Positions 46,201-55,131 of a stretch of 64,000 nucleotides of DNA are shown piece after piece. The translations under genes and the position numbers were made by a program. Positions within the stretch are counted from its first letter, which is position 1; every line of letters begins with the position of its first letter. This DNA is from Neobacillus drentensis NBRC 102427 (GTDB lineage: Bacteria > Bacillota > Bacilli > Bacillales > Cytobacillaceae). Location: contig NZ_BCUX01000021.1 of NCBI RefSeq assembly GCF_001591445.1, positions 1 to 64,000 on the forward strand, in the 5' to 3' direction. The notes under the pieces are model-generated. The model ran no database searches, was not told where the DNA came from, and was given only the letters and a program-made list of their open reading frames with translations.

Positions 46201-47664
46201 TTATTTTACCGTCCATTTATATAAAATTATTTCATGATAAACCGGGTCAAAAAGCTCGTTGGAATGAAAAGTTGCTATCTTTTTGATTTTCCCATCTATT
46301 GAAATACCTTGTGACCTAAATCCTTGAATTACTTTATCAGTAAGTAGTACTGTCCTGCCTTGGAAATATTTCGCATCATACCGGAAATATTGATAGGTTT
46401 CTATCCTTTTGTGTGTGTATGGAACATCTAAATACTGAAGCACCCTCGTTTCTTCCCATGTGTAGAGTATAACAGGCACATTCATTTTTTGAATATATGC
46501 ATTCATTTGATAAACAGCTGGAGGTTCTTTAGCTTCCGCCTTTAATAGGGTTACATTTTGATTTAGCTGATGGCCTAGGAGGAAAATACTGAGTCCCATT
46601 ACTAAAAAAGGAATTCTTCCTGAAAAAAGATGTATACACAGGAAAAATATCAACAAGGCCGCTAGCGGGAGCGCATGCCTAGCTTTTTCTACATTTTGCG
46701 CCAATAGTGCCCAACCAAAATAACTGCTAAACAATAGATAGAAAAGGCTCATAAATGGCCATCTTTTTTTTGTTTTTTTGAACGCTCTGAAAAATATATA
46801 AATGAGAAAGGAAATATAAATGACAGCACTAAGCACAGATTCCGTTGCACTCCCCGTCCATAGGATATTCTTTGAGGAAAAAGTTATAAGTCTATCAACA
46901 AAACCAATATCAGCTGCATCTACCGTTCCTCCCCAATCACTGAAGTGACCACTGGTAAACGCCAAAGAAAGCTTAATAAAACCGATGATACTCCCCTCAG
47001 AAATGACAAGACCCATTACCCATATAGCTTGAAAGATGATCCCGGAGATTAAGTAAAATATTATCTCTTTGATTTTTAATCCATCTCTTTTTACTTTCCA
47101 ATAAAACAGAACGATTATCCCGATAGCAAAGGGCATGTAGGAAAGGCGAATTCCTAGCATAAGACTCAAAAAACCTAATGGTAATAAGATTGCTCTTGAA
47201 TTCTTTCTGTTTAAAGCAAAAAAAAGGCTCCATAAATACCACCAAAAAGCTGCTAGAGCTGCTCCTTCTGACATCGGCTGATTAACCATAATAACACTGT
47301 AGGTTGCTGAATAAATAAGTGCTGTAGATAAACTAGCAAATGATCTCTGTACGAATCTTCCGGACAACTTATATATGGGAAACACAGAACTAGCATAACA
47401 AAAGATATTAAAAATCGTTAATGACTTTGATGGGTCCATCACAAACATATGAATGAATTTTCCTCCTAAAATAAAAAACGGATATCCGGGGAAGTGCGGC
47501 TGCATAGCCATTAAATCATAGCGCTTAACGGCAAGTGCAAAATCCACCTGATCCCAAGAGGAGGTATATGGATTAATAAAATACAGTTGAGATATAAAAA
47601 CAATAATTATAGCTGCAGCACTTATCACTATTAAAAAGGTATTTTTCAAATCTCTTTTGAACAA
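46201..47664 (-). CDS. GT-C-type polytopic membrane glycosyltransferase-like protein
   Basis: This 487-residue protein has about 10-11 spans. The first periplasmic loop contains SSWDQVDFALAVKRYD and HFPGYPF, resembling the acidic-pair loop of GT-C/ArnT/PMT-like enzymes. The C-terminal soluble part is about 90 residues. It may transfer a sugar from a polyprenyl phosphate donor; the GT2 enzyme at 49541 could make that donor. The TTG start has only a weak ribosome site. Orthology is not recognised. Confidence 0.55.
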   Translation of the reverse strand: MFKRDLKNTFLIVISAAAIIIVFISQLYFINPYTSSWDQVDFALAVKRYDLMAMQPHFPGYPFFILGGKFIHMFVMDPSKSLTIFNIFCYASSVFPIYKLSGRFVQRSFASLSTALIYSATYSVIMVNQPMSEGAALAAFWWYLWSLFFALNRKNSRAILLPLGFLSLMLGIRLSYMPFAIGIIVLFYWKVKRDGLKIKEIIFYLISGIIFQAIWVMGLVISEGSIIGFIKLSLAFTSGHFSDWGGTVDAADIGFVDRLITFSSKNILWTGSATESVLSAVIYISFLIYIFFRAFKKTKKRWPFMSLFYLLFSSYFGWALLAQNVEKARHALPLAALLIFFLCIHLFSGRIPFLVMGLSIFLLGHQLNQNVTLLKAEAKEPPAVYQMNAYIQKMNVPVILYTWEETRVLQYLDVPYTHKRIETYQYFRYDAKYFQGRTVLLTDKVIQGFRSQGISIDGKIKKIATFHSNELFDPVYHEIILYKWTVK

Positions 47665-47691
47665 TAACTATCCACCACCTGGTCTAGAGAA

Positions 47692-47719
47692 AAAGTACAA
47701 GGCCGCGGCCTTGTACTTT
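47692..47719 (-). terminator. Perfect 28-bp palindrome, terminator of the FTR1 operon
   Basis: AAAGTACAAGGCCG and its complement form a gap-free palindrome (47692-47719). On the minus strand it is followed by a short T-run. Confidence 0.75.
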
Positions 47720-47733
47720 AAATGTTGAAAAAT

Positions 47734-48657
47734 TTATTTCATTTGTGTCTTAAGAATTTTACTTGTCTCTGAATTCGTTTTATTAGTTACCTTTCTTCCT
47801 GCAGGTTTGGAAGAGGTTAACAATAATATTGCGACAAAGTATCCGATATAAGCCAGTACTTCTTCAATAGAGGGCATGGATGAATAGCCGAACAATGCTT
47901 TTAGAAATACTCCAATATCCCCAGATAATAGCGGAGCCGAACCAGTATCACGAAGATAATGTGTGTAATCAATCGGATGCTCCGGCAGGAACCATGTAAG
48001 ATCATAAACATGTGGAAGAACACTGCCAATGATATTAAGGTCCTGCATCATTGAAATCGCTTGTACTAGTAGTCCTGCAGATATAAGAATAATAAATGCA
48101 CCGGTCAACTTGAAGAAAGTGCTCAAAGGAATCCGCATCGTTCCTTTAAAGAACAAATATGAGACAATAATTGCTATGGCTACACCAGTAAGCGCGCCCC
48201 ATCCCTGCATGGCTGCGCCGATGTTTCCACCGGTGATTGCGGCAAAAAAGAATACGGTTTCTACTCCTTCACGAAGGACGACTAAAAAAGAATGGATTAC
48301 CATTCCCACTACATTCCCAGTGGATATAAACTTATTCATCTTCCCTTCCATGTTTCCTTTTAAATCACGGCTGTGACTAGCCATCCAGAAGACCATTTGG
48401 GTTAATAATACGGTCGAAACGAGCATAATGCCTATTTTCAAGTACATTTCGCTTCCCATTGCCGCAAATCCTGTAAAAACAATTTGAAAAAGGAGGGCTA
48501 CCCCGACACTTGCCAAAACTGCCAAGCCCGCTCCTAACCAAACATATTTATTGTACTGCTTATGGTCCACTCTTTTTAGATAGGTAGTTATTATCCCAAC
48601 AATCAATAATGCCTCTAACACTTCACGGAATGTGATTAATAGAGCCTGGATTTCCAT
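47734..48657 (-). CDS. FTR1-family high-affinity iron permease
   Basis: This 307-residue, seven-span membrane protein carries the two iron-channel REXXE motifs: REVLE at 11-15 and REGVE at 128-132. FTR1/EfeU permeases take up iron, often after oxidation of Fe(II). EfeO/EfeB partners are absent; instead a membrane-anchored secreted protein precedes it by 31 nt. A perfect Fur box lies upstream of that gene, so the pair is probably iron-repressed. Confidence 0.88.
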   Translation of the reverse strand: MEIQALLITFREVLEALLIVGIITTYLKRVDHKQYNKYVWLGAGLAVLASVGVALLFQIVFTGFAAMGSEMYLKIGIMLVSTVLLTQMVFWMASHSRDLKGNMEGKMNKFISTGNVVGMVIHSFLVVLREGVETVFFFAAITGGNIGAAMQGWGALTGVAIAIIVSYLFFKGTMRIPLSTFFKLTGAFIILISAGLLVQAISMMQDLNIIGSVLPHVYDLTWFLPEHPIDYTHYLRDTGSAPLLSGDIGVFLKALFGYSSMPSIEEVLAYIGYFVAILLLTSSKPAGRKVTNKTNSETSKILKTQMK

Positions 48658-48688
48658 AGCCGAGTCCCCTCCCCAATGGTGTTGTTAC

Positions 48689-49447
48689 CTAATTTCTATT
48701 CCTTCTTCTGCGGATAACAATGATAATTACCGCTATTATTATCCCTGCAATTAATACAAGCGGTACCCAGTTTCGGATATTCGAAATATCCGTCCAGTCT
48801 TTTTTTTCAGTCCCGGATTCTATAGCACTCTCAGAAAAATGCCCAACTTCCAGGCTTTTTATGTTGAATTCAGTTTTTAATGAGTTTAGAATCTCGTCTT
48901 TATTTTTCTTAAATTCATCTAAATTCGCTTCTTTTTTCCCGACACCAAACAATCCCGGATTCCCTAATGCTTCAAGTGCCTGATCAAAATCCGCTCTGAT
49001 TTTCTTATCATTCTCAGGTTTTTCAGCTTCCACTTTAGGTGACAACGCATCGTATGTAGCAAAGGCTTTAGCTAGGAGCCTTTTCGTTGTGTCATATTCA
49101 GCAAAGCCCTTTTCAATACTCTCTAGACGCCTGGCGATATTTAAAACCAGTAGTTTTTGCATATTGTTAATAGTAGCTTCCTTGTCCTTATCTTTTAGGT
49201 TGCTCAGAATTAGCTTAGCAGGCTCTAGGCCCATATGCATATCAATCTCTTCTTTAACAGTTTCAAAGTTTTTTTGGGCAGAATTGTAATTGGGAGGATT
49301 CTCATCAAGCTTCACTACCATTTCTTTGTAGACCTCAGCTACCTTCTCCTCATTCGGGTCACCATAGGAGTAGGCAAAAGCACTACTTAGAGGAGTGCTG
49401 TAAAAAATTAATGCAAAAGTAAAAAATAATCCAAAAAATCTTTTCAT
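48689..49447 (-). CDS. Membrane-anchored exported partner of the FTR1 permease
   Basis: This 252-residue protein has a signal peptide (about 1-25), an exported helical body of about 190 residues, and a C-terminal membrane anchor followed by an Arg-rich tail (IRRRRNRN). The body has many acidic residues that could bind cation, but no EfeO-type motif. The start is ATG 49447, with AGGAGGG upstream; the longer in-frame extension to 49501 would run through the Fur box and is rejected. It probably delivers or stabilises iron for the permease. Confidence 0.65.
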   Translation of the reverse strand: MKRFFGLFFTFALIFYSTPLSSAFAYSYGDPNEEKVAEVYKEMVVKLDENPPNYNSAQKNFETVKEEIDMHMGLEPAKLILSNLKDKDKEATINNMQKLLVLNIARRLESIEKGFAEYDTTKRLLAKAFATYDALSPKVEAEKPENDKKIRADFDQALEALGNPGLFGVGKKEANLDEFKKNKDEILNSLKTEFNIKSLEVGHFSESAIESGTEKKDWTDISNIRNWVPLVLIAGIIIAVIIIVIRRRRNRN

Positions 49448-49473
49448 TAAGAATTTCCCTCCTACATGGATAA

Positions 49474-49488
49474 TGATAATGATTATCA
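49474..49488. promoter_or_regulatory. Fur box upstream of the FTR1 operon
   Basis: TGATAATGATTATCA is a perfect 15/15 match to the 7-1-7 Fur consensus, 26 nt before the ATG at 49447. Confidence 0.9.
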
Positions 49489-49540
49489 TCCTCGCTGTCA
49501 ATGCAAGGATTTAGAATTTCACTTATTTATCATATTTATC

Positions 49541-50320
49541 TTACTTATTAATCTCCCTTGCTTTCAAGAGGTGTAATTCCCTGTCTCTTTCACCAGTTAT
49601 TTCCCTATTATCGATCACCCTTTTCACTGGCCTTCTCATTTCTTTTAAAATGGCAGGTAAGACCGATGTCATATAACTACGAAACTTGATAAATGATTCA
49701 CCAGCTTTACGGACCTGATATCGAATTGGGATTTCTTTCATCCGAAAGCCTTTTCTGATGAGATTTAGTGTGACAACTTGTGCATAATTGTAATCATGGA
49801 CAATTTCAGCTTCTTCCATCGCTTGTCTAGAAAAAGCTCTCATCCCAGACTGTCCGTCATAAATCCATTTTCTTAGCAAAAGAGCTTGAAGAAATGTAAA
49901 ACAATAATTGCCGATTCTCCTGTTCCATTGCATTCCATCAATAGTTCCAAGGAAACGGGAACCCATTACATAATCAGCTGTTCCCATTAAGATGGGTGAG
50001 ACAATATCAGGAATCTGCTCAGCAGGGTATTCATTATCGGCATCAATCATGACTCCAATATCAGCTCCATTTAGAACACAAAGCTCCAGCCCTTTGCGAA
50101 CAGCCGCACCTAATCCCTGATTTTCAGCAAAGGTATGGACATAGTCTGCTCCAGCTTTCCAAGATTGCTCTACCGTTCGATCATTTGATCCATCATTTAT
50201 GACCAGAACCTCTACCTTCACCTTTGGGTTGAAATCTCGCGGTATTTTTTGAATAACTTGGGCAATCGACTCTTCTTCATTAAAAGCTGGAAGAAAAACA
50301 ATTACTTTTTGCTGCTCCAT
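49541..50320 (-). CDS. Family 2 glycosyltransferase, DPM1-like
   Basis: This 259-residue protein has a GT2 fold with FLPAFNEEESIAQVI near the start, VINDGSNDRT, and the DXD-like MIDADNEYP (about 92-100). A basic C-terminus with no membrane span resembles polyprenyl-phosphate sugar synthases. It would load a sugar on undecaprenyl phosphate. It follows the phosphatase-like gene by 3 nt, so it belongs to the same minus-strand operon (52.7-53.6 kb genes first). Confidence 0.78.
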   Translation of the reverse strand: MEQQKVIVFLPAFNEEESIAQVIQKIPRDFNPKVKVEVLVINDGSNDRTVEQSWKAGADYVHTFAENQGLGAAVRKGLELCVLNGADIGVMIDADNEYPAEQIPDIVSPILMGTADYVMGSRFLGTIDGMQWNRRIGNYCFTFLQALLLRKWIYDGQSGMRAFSRQAMEEAEIVHDYNYAQVVTLNLIRKGFRMKEIPIRYQVRKAGESFIKFRSYMTSVLPAILKEMRRPVKRVIDNREITGERDRELHLLKAREINK

Positions 50321-50323
50321 TGA

Positions 50324-51772
50324 TTAAACATCCTTCCTTACTGCGTCTATTAATACTGGTCCACGGCTGTGACTAGGATATGGTGCCCCTAACAAATAGG
50401 AAATCGTTGAAGCGAGGGAAACTAAACTATGCTTTTCCTCCACACTTTTTCCTTGTTCAATGGCCGAACCATACATAAAAAACGGTACGAATCTTTCACC
50501 TTCATCGAGGTGGCCATGTCCGCCAATCCCATCTGCTTGACCATGGTCAGCACAAACAATAAACGTATAATTTTCAAGCTTACCTCTCGCTTTTAACCAC
50601 TCGAAATATTCTTTAACTAAAGCGTCAGCCTCTTCAATTTTTTGGATATATTCGTCATATAATACTCCACGGCTATGTCCGGTTTGATCTGTGCTTATTA
50701 ATTGCACAATTTGCAAATCGGGATCTTGTTCTTCCATGATATTTTTCGCACGATCAATAATTTTACGATCGACTACATTATTGTGCATTACCGCTGTAAA
50801 TGTCTCTACGTCCTTTCCAAAGGAATCAACGAGATGGGCGACGGCTAATAATGAACCCTTTTTCCCTACTTTTCTTAAAGTGTCGAATACACTCTCAACT
50901 TTAATACCCTGCTTCCAAACCATATTCGACTTGATTCCATGTTCAAATGGGTAAGTCCCTGAAAACATTGATGAAAAACAAACAACGGTTCTTGCCGGAT
51001 ACACGGTTTCCATTCGAGTATAGTCTGTTCCATTTTTTCTCAAATAATCGAGAAATGGAGTGTTCGCTTCTTCAAAACGCTCTTTCCTCATTCCGTCAAT
51101 GACCATAACAATAACTTTCTTATTTATTGCATCTGTCCGCTCTTCAACATTAGAAGTAAAGGAAGGGATAATCTTCGGCTTCCAATCGAACAGATTTTTA
51201 TGGAGAATCCAAGCAAATAATAGGATCGCTAAATAAAAGAAAACGATGACTCCTATTTCACTGCCCGACCAGGTTTGCTTCTCAATTGTCAAATTCCAAA
51301 GTGATAATAACAAAAGAAACTTAGGCAGTTGTTCTTGGGCATTCCCACTTGTGGAATCACTATTTTTTAAAACGAGCTTCCAGAACCGGGTAAAATTCAG
51401 CCATGAGGTACCAATTCGCAAATGATAATAAAATGTACCCCAAAAAAAGACTGTAAAAAAGAAATATAAACCGATGCCGGTAAAAAGCAAACTAAGATTC
51501 ACATGATCCCAAATGATAAGATAGGCTGTAAATGGGATCCATAAATAATTCCTAAGAAATAACGGAAAATCGTAGAGATAGTAAATAATTAATAGAGGTA
51601 AGATGGCTAATAACCCTAAGAGTAGACCTAAACTAGAAGAAGGGGACCCCAACTTAGATAGGGAATAAATCAGCATGGTACCAATTGTAAATATTGGAGT
51701 AAACGGCTTCCCTTCATTTAGAAGGTTCCAACACCTCGCCGCCACTTTTTCAAAAGAAGATGCTTTTTTCAT
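50324..51772 (-). CDS. Membrane-anchored alkaline-phosphatase-superfamily protein
   Basis: This 482-residue protein has five or six N-terminal membrane spans (about 25-195), then an alkaline phosphatase/phosphodiesterase-like domain. Metal-site segments are VMVIDGMRKERF, TGHSRG and CADHGQADGIGGHG. A cleft residue in TVVCFSSMFSGTYP is the likely nucleophile (Ser or Thr). It may act on phosphate-linked sugars or lipids. It overlaps the flippase-like gene by 4 nt. Confidence 0.7.
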   Translation of the reverse strand: MKKASSFEKVAARCWNLLNEGKPFTPIFTIGTMLIYSLSKLGSPSSSLGLLLGLLAILPLLIIYYLYDFPLFLRNYLWIPFTAYLIIWDHVNLSLLFTGIGLYFFFTVFFWGTFYYHLRIGTSWLNFTRFWKLVLKNSDSTSGNAQEQLPKFLLLLSLWNLTIEKQTWSGSEIGVIVFFYLAILLFAWILHKNLFDWKPKIIPSFTSNVEERTDAINKKVIVMVIDGMRKERFEEANTPFLDYLRKNGTDYTRMETVYPARTVVCFSSMFSGTYPFEHGIKSNMVWKQGIKVESVFDTLRKVGKKGSLLAVAHLVDSFGKDVETFTAVMHNNVVDRKIIDRAKNIMEEQDPDLQIVQLISTDQTGHSRGVLYDEYIQKIEEADALVKEYFEWLKARGKLENYTFIVCADHGQADGIGGHGHLDEGERFVPFFMYGSAIEQGKSVEEKHSLVSLASTISYLLGAPYPSHSRGPVLIDAVRKDV

Positions 51773-52719
51773 TTTTGTCTTCCTCTCATTCTTAGAAACA
51801 CATTTATTTGTTTAAAATTTAATGCAGGTGAAAGAATCAATAGCAGAAAACCAACGAAATAGGAAAAAATAAACTTATAGCTATGGCTAATAAGAGCAAC
51901 CATATATCCATCCTTTGTTGGAAAACCAAAGCTTGTTAAAGCCGCGGTCATGACTGATTCGTATGTAGATATTCCCCCGGGTGTTATTTGAAATACTTGC
52001 CCGCCGACAGTAATAGAATTGACCCAAATGGCTTTATAAATAGAAAGACCATCGCCTAACGAAGCTGTTACTCCCCACAATACAGCGCCTTCCAAAGCCC
52101 AGCTTAATCCAATTAATAAAAAAATATAAACAAAATTCCAGCCTTTAAAGTTTGTTCTTAATAATAAGATATGCTTTTCCACAAAGAGTGGACAATATTT
52201 AAAAACTATAAATCCCCCTATTAGACTGCTTAAACCTAAAAAAAGTAAAACTCCTAAAGACAAGTGGAAGATGAACATTTTGGAAAAGGCAACCAGTCCG
52301 ATAATGGAAAATAATATCAGGAACAACATATCAAGTAATCTGAGCACAACTACAGAATGGGCAGAAATATCAGGCGTTATGTTTTTTTCCTTCCACGACA
52401 ACACCCCGACCCTAACCGCATCCCCAACCTTGATAGGAGTAATATGATTTACGAAAAGACTTAAGAGAATGCCTTGTAAACAGCTAATAAACTTGGCTTT
52501 CTTTCCTAGATATAATCTCCACGCCTCAGCTCTTAGCATAAATGAGGATAGATAGCTCACTGTAACAACGATGATAATTAACGGATGACTCAAGAAAAAT
52601 TTTTTGAAACCATTTAAGAAGTTTTCAGCATGAAAATATCGCCAGGACAACAGGATAAAAATTCCTGCCAGGATGAATCCCATCGTTTTCACCAAACGTT
52701 TAACTGATTTCTGAAACAT
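51769..52719 (-). CDS. Lysylphosphatidylglycerol-synthase-like transmembrane protein (UPF0104)
   Basis: This 316-residue protein has about eight spans and fits the LPG_synthase_TM/UPF0104 group (AglD-like), with NHITPIKVGDAVRVGVLSWKEK and the GGISTYESVMTAALTSFG motif. It has no catalytic LPG domain, so it is not MprF. Family members are often in glycan clusters and may move lipid-linked intermediates. It overlaps the epimerase gene by 20 nt and the phosphatase gene by 4 nt, a tight operon. Confidence 0.72.
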   Translation of the reverse strand: MFQKSVKRLVKTMGFILAGIFILLSWRYFHAENFLNGFKKFFLSHPLIIIVVTVSYLSSFMLRAEAWRLYLGKKAKFISCLQGILLSLFVNHITPIKVGDAVRVGVLSWKEKNITPDISAHSVVVLRLLDMLFLILFSIIGLVAFSKMFIFHLSLGVLLFLGLSSLIGGFIVFKYCPLFVEKHILLLRTNFKGWNFVYIFLLIGLSWALEGAVLWGVTASLGDGLSIYKAIWVNSITVGGQVFQITPGGISTYESVMTAALTSFGFPTKDGYMVALISHSYKFIFSYFVGFLLLILSPALNFKQINVFLRMRGRQK

Positions 52720-53656
52720 GCTTTTTGGCCCATTCTATCGTTTTAGCAAGTCCCTCTGAAAAAGATATGGATGGGGCGAATCCAAGCTGTTCATGTGCCT
52801 TCGTAATATCCGCCCATGTAGAATTAACATCCCCTTGGCGAAAGTCTCCTTGTTTTACCGTCACATCAGGAAAATGCTGCTTTAAATAGTCAACTAATTC
52901 TTCAATAAAAATCGGTTTACCAGACCCTATATTATAGGTTCCGACCCTTTCAGTTTGGTTAAAAGCACTTATGATCCCAGTTATACAATCATCAATATAT
53001 GTATAGTCTCTAGCCGTTCTATTCCCAAACAAAGTAATTTCTTGGTTATTCAGCAAATTTTTAATAAACCCTGTAATAGCCATATCCGGTCTCCCCCACG
53101 GTCCATAAACCGTAAAAAAGCGCAGGATGGAAATTTTATAGTCAAATAATGAAGAGTAGGCATGGCAAAAGGATTCAGCCCCAAATTTAGCTGCTGCATA
53201 AGGAGATACCACATTTCCGGTTGCCATCTCTTCTTGAAGTGGAACGTTCTTTTGTTCTCCGTAAACCGATGAGGAAGAAGCAAAAATAAAATGTTTTACA
53301 TTTGATTGACCCGCATATCGCAGTGCATTAATGGTGGCTTTAATATCGTAGTCAACATACTCATTCGGCGCAGCTATTGAATGTGATACACCGGGAATTG
53401 CCGCTAGGTGGATGACCATTTCCGGCTTGTAGGCAAGAAAGATTTCCTTTACTTCCGCTTCATCATTTAGAAGACTTTTTTGAAAGAAAGCGAACTCTCC
53501 TGCTTCACGTGCAAATTCCAGCTGTCGTTTTTTCCTAGCAACAGAATAGTAAGGATGCAGTTCATCGATGATTAAAACCTCATGGCCTTCCGTTAACAAT
53601 TTCCTTGTAAGATGGGAGCCAATAAAACCTGCTCCTCCAGTAACAATTACTTTCAA
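52700..53656 (-). CDS. NAD-dependent sugar-nucleotide epimerase/dehydratase
   Basis: This 318-residue extended SDR has GGAGFIGSHL (7-16) and catalytic Ser/Tyr/Lys as SSSSVYG and YAAAK (Tyr about 150). It resembles UDP-glucose 4-epimerase and UDP-glucuronate 4-epimerase. With ugd in the same block, UDP-GlcA to UDP-GalA is an attractive guess. It is the first gene of a four-gene operon (epimerase, UPF0104, phosphatase-like, GT2). Confidence 0.82.
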   Translation of the reverse strand: MKVIVTGGAGFIGSHLTRKLLTEGHEVLIIDELHPYYSVARKKRQLEFAREAGEFAFFQKSLLNDEAEVKEIFLAYKPEMVIHLAAIPGVSHSIAAPNEYVDYDIKATINALRYAGQSNVKHFIFASSSSVYGEQKNVPLQEEMATGNVVSPYAAAKFGAESFCHAYSSLFDYKISILRFFTVYGPWGRPDMAITGFIKNLLNNQEITLFGNRTARDYTYIDDCITGIISAFNQTERVGTYNIGSGKPIFIEELVDYLKQHFPDVTVKQGDFRQGDVNSTWADITKAHEQLGFAPSISFSEGLAKTIEWAKKHVSEIS

Positions 53657-53715
53657 TTTATAACACCTCTAAACCTAGTTGGTCATGTACATTATTCTCT
53701 CATATCAGAGAAAAA

Positions 53716-53751
53716 AGGAAAAACCTTGCGTATGTTAACAAGGCTTTTCCT
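53716..53751 (-). terminator. Terminator of the Fur-controlled lipoprotein gene
   Basis: AGGAAAAACCTTG (53716-53728) and CAAGGCTTTTCCT (53739-53751), one mismatch; T-rich on the minus strand. Confidence 0.8.
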
Positions 53752-53756
53752 CTGCA

Positions 53757-54938
53757 TTATTTCGCTTTTTCTACGATTGTATTCAGAGTGGAAATTAACT
53801 CGTTCACTTGTGCTTCACCGGCAGCTTTATCTTTAGCTTTTGCTGTTTCAACGTATTTCTGTGCCTTTTCAGTTAATGCCTTATAAGCATCTTCACCAAG
53901 AAGGGTTTTGATATCTTCACCGATGATATCGATGAATAATGCACCCTCTAAACCAGTGATAACAGCTTTATCTTCACCCAATAATTCTTTACTCTCGCCA
54001 TACTCATCAATAGCAATTTTCGCAAAACCACGGACGAACGCTTTGTTAACAACAGCAGGATCTAATGCCTTTACATCAGATTCAAGATTGAATTGCTTTT
54101 CAATCAATGTAGTTTCATCAGCTGCATGTTTGCCCAAGTAACTGCTTAGAGATTGGTAAAATGCCCAGCCTTCTGCTTGCTCTACCTTAGCAAGTGCAGC
54201 GTCTTTCCCCGCTTCAGCTGAAGCCTTTGTTGCATATCCATTTGGAAGTGCACCGGTTGCTAGATAGAAGGTTTTCATTAACGTTTTGTCAACGACTTGC
54301 TTACCTAAGTTAAAGCTTAGTTGATCGTCGTTTTTAATTGCTGTTTCTATTTCGCTAAAGCCGCCAGCAATGACACTGACAAGATTTGTTCCATATGCAG
54401 CATCACGCTTTTCTACAGTTGATTTTAGAATCGCATAATATCCTTTTGCTTCTTCTAATTCAGCATTTACTTCCTCAGTTTTGCCCCATTTTTCAGTTAC
54501 TTCTGTAAAATCGTGTTTAATAGATGTATAAAATACCTTTTGCATTAATTTATCAAAGAGTTGTTTGACGATTACTTTATCCATTGAACCATCTTTACCA
54601 GCTGCTAGCGCTGCAGTGATTTTTTCATCAATTGTATCTTCAAATTCTGCGTCACGTTGTTTAACTAGCTCTTTAAAATTCTTATTATATAAATCTGTTA
54701 CTTTATCAAAATCAACTTCTTTTCCTTCTTTTGCCTTTTCAAGTTCTGTAGTAGCTTCAGTAAATACATCAGCATACGCTACCTTTTCTTTTTCTTCTAC
54801 TTCTGCTTCTTTCTTCTCTGCTGATTTTGCTTTGCTTTCTACCTTTGGTTTACTAGGTGTTTCTTCTGCTTTTCCACAAGCTCCAAGAACTAATGAAAGG
54901 GCTGCCATTGCTGCTAGAAGTTTAAACTTGATTGACAT
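53757..54938 (-). CDS. Fur-regulated iron-associated lipoprotein
   Basis: This 393-residue protein has a signal peptide with lipobox VLGACGK (Cys about 21), then a Lys/Glu-rich linker. The helical body appears to carry three related segments (VIVKQLFDKLMQKVFY, QVVDKTLMKTFYLATG, AVVNKAFVRGFAKIAI). The start is ATG 54938 (GGGGGAAA upstream), not the longer frame to 55028, which would cross a Fur box. Two Fur boxes lie upstream. It is probably an iron-binding surface lipoprotein working with the FTR1 permease 5 kb away; that is inference. Confidence 0.7.
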   Translation of the reverse strand: MSIKFKLLAAMAALSLVLGACGKAEETPSKPKVESKAKSAEKKEAEVEEKEKVAYADVFTEATTELEKAKEGKEVDFDKVTDLYNKNFKELVKQRDAEFEDTIDEKITAALAAGKDGSMDKVIVKQLFDKLMQKVFYTSIKHDFTEVTEKWGKTEEVNAELEEAKGYYAILKSTVEKRDAAYGTNLVSVIAGGFSEIETAIKNDDQLSFNLGKQVVDKTLMKTFYLATGALPNGYATKASAEAGKDAALAKVEQAEGWAFYQSLSSYLGKHAADETTLIEKQFNLESDVKALDPAVVNKAFVRGFAKIAIDEYGESKELLGEDKAVITGLEGALFIDIIGEDIKTLLGEDAYKALTEKAQKYVETAKAKDKAAGEAQVNELISTLNTIVEKAK

Positions 54939-54972
54939 TGTGATTTTCCCCCAGTATGTATAATTATATATT

Positions 54973-54987
54973 TGATAATGATTATCA
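54973..54987. promoter_or_regulatory. Fur box 1 upstream of the lipoprotein gene
   Basis: TGATAATGATTATCA is a perfect 15/15 match to the 7-1-7 Fur consensus, 34 nt before the ATG at 54938. Confidence 0.9.
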
Positions 54988-55006
54988 TTCACAATTCTGA
55001 TTATAA

Positions 55007-55021
55007 CGAGAATGATTATCA
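55007..55021. promoter_or_regulatory. Fur box 2 upstream of the lipoprotein gene
   Basis: CGAGAATGATTATCA matches the consensus at 13 of 15 positions, 34 nt from box 1 (centre to centre). The pair could bind Fur cooperatively. Confidence 0.65.
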
Positions 55022-55077
55022 GTGTCAACTGTATTTTTATATGTAATAATATAATTACTTTTTCAACTTATACATAT

Positions 55078-55109
55078 AAAAAAGCCATCTTGTACTACAA
55101 GATAGCTTT
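55078..55109 (-). terminator. Terminator of the rib-HAD operon
   Basis: AAAGCCATCTTG (55081-55092) and CAAGATAGCTTT (55098-55109), one mismatch; T-run on the minus strand. Confidence 0.8.
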
Positions 55110-55131
55110 AACACACAATAAAAATAGACTC

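Noticed and set aside
49448-49501. N-terminal extension of the FTR1 partner (start at 49501)
   Set aside because: The extra codons are the Fur box itself, and a strong ribosome site and signal peptide begin at 49447.
54939-55028. N-terminal extension of the Fur-regulated lipoprotein (start at 55028)
   Set aside because: It would run through a perfect Fur box and would bury the lipoprotein signal; the ATG at 54938 has a ribosome site.
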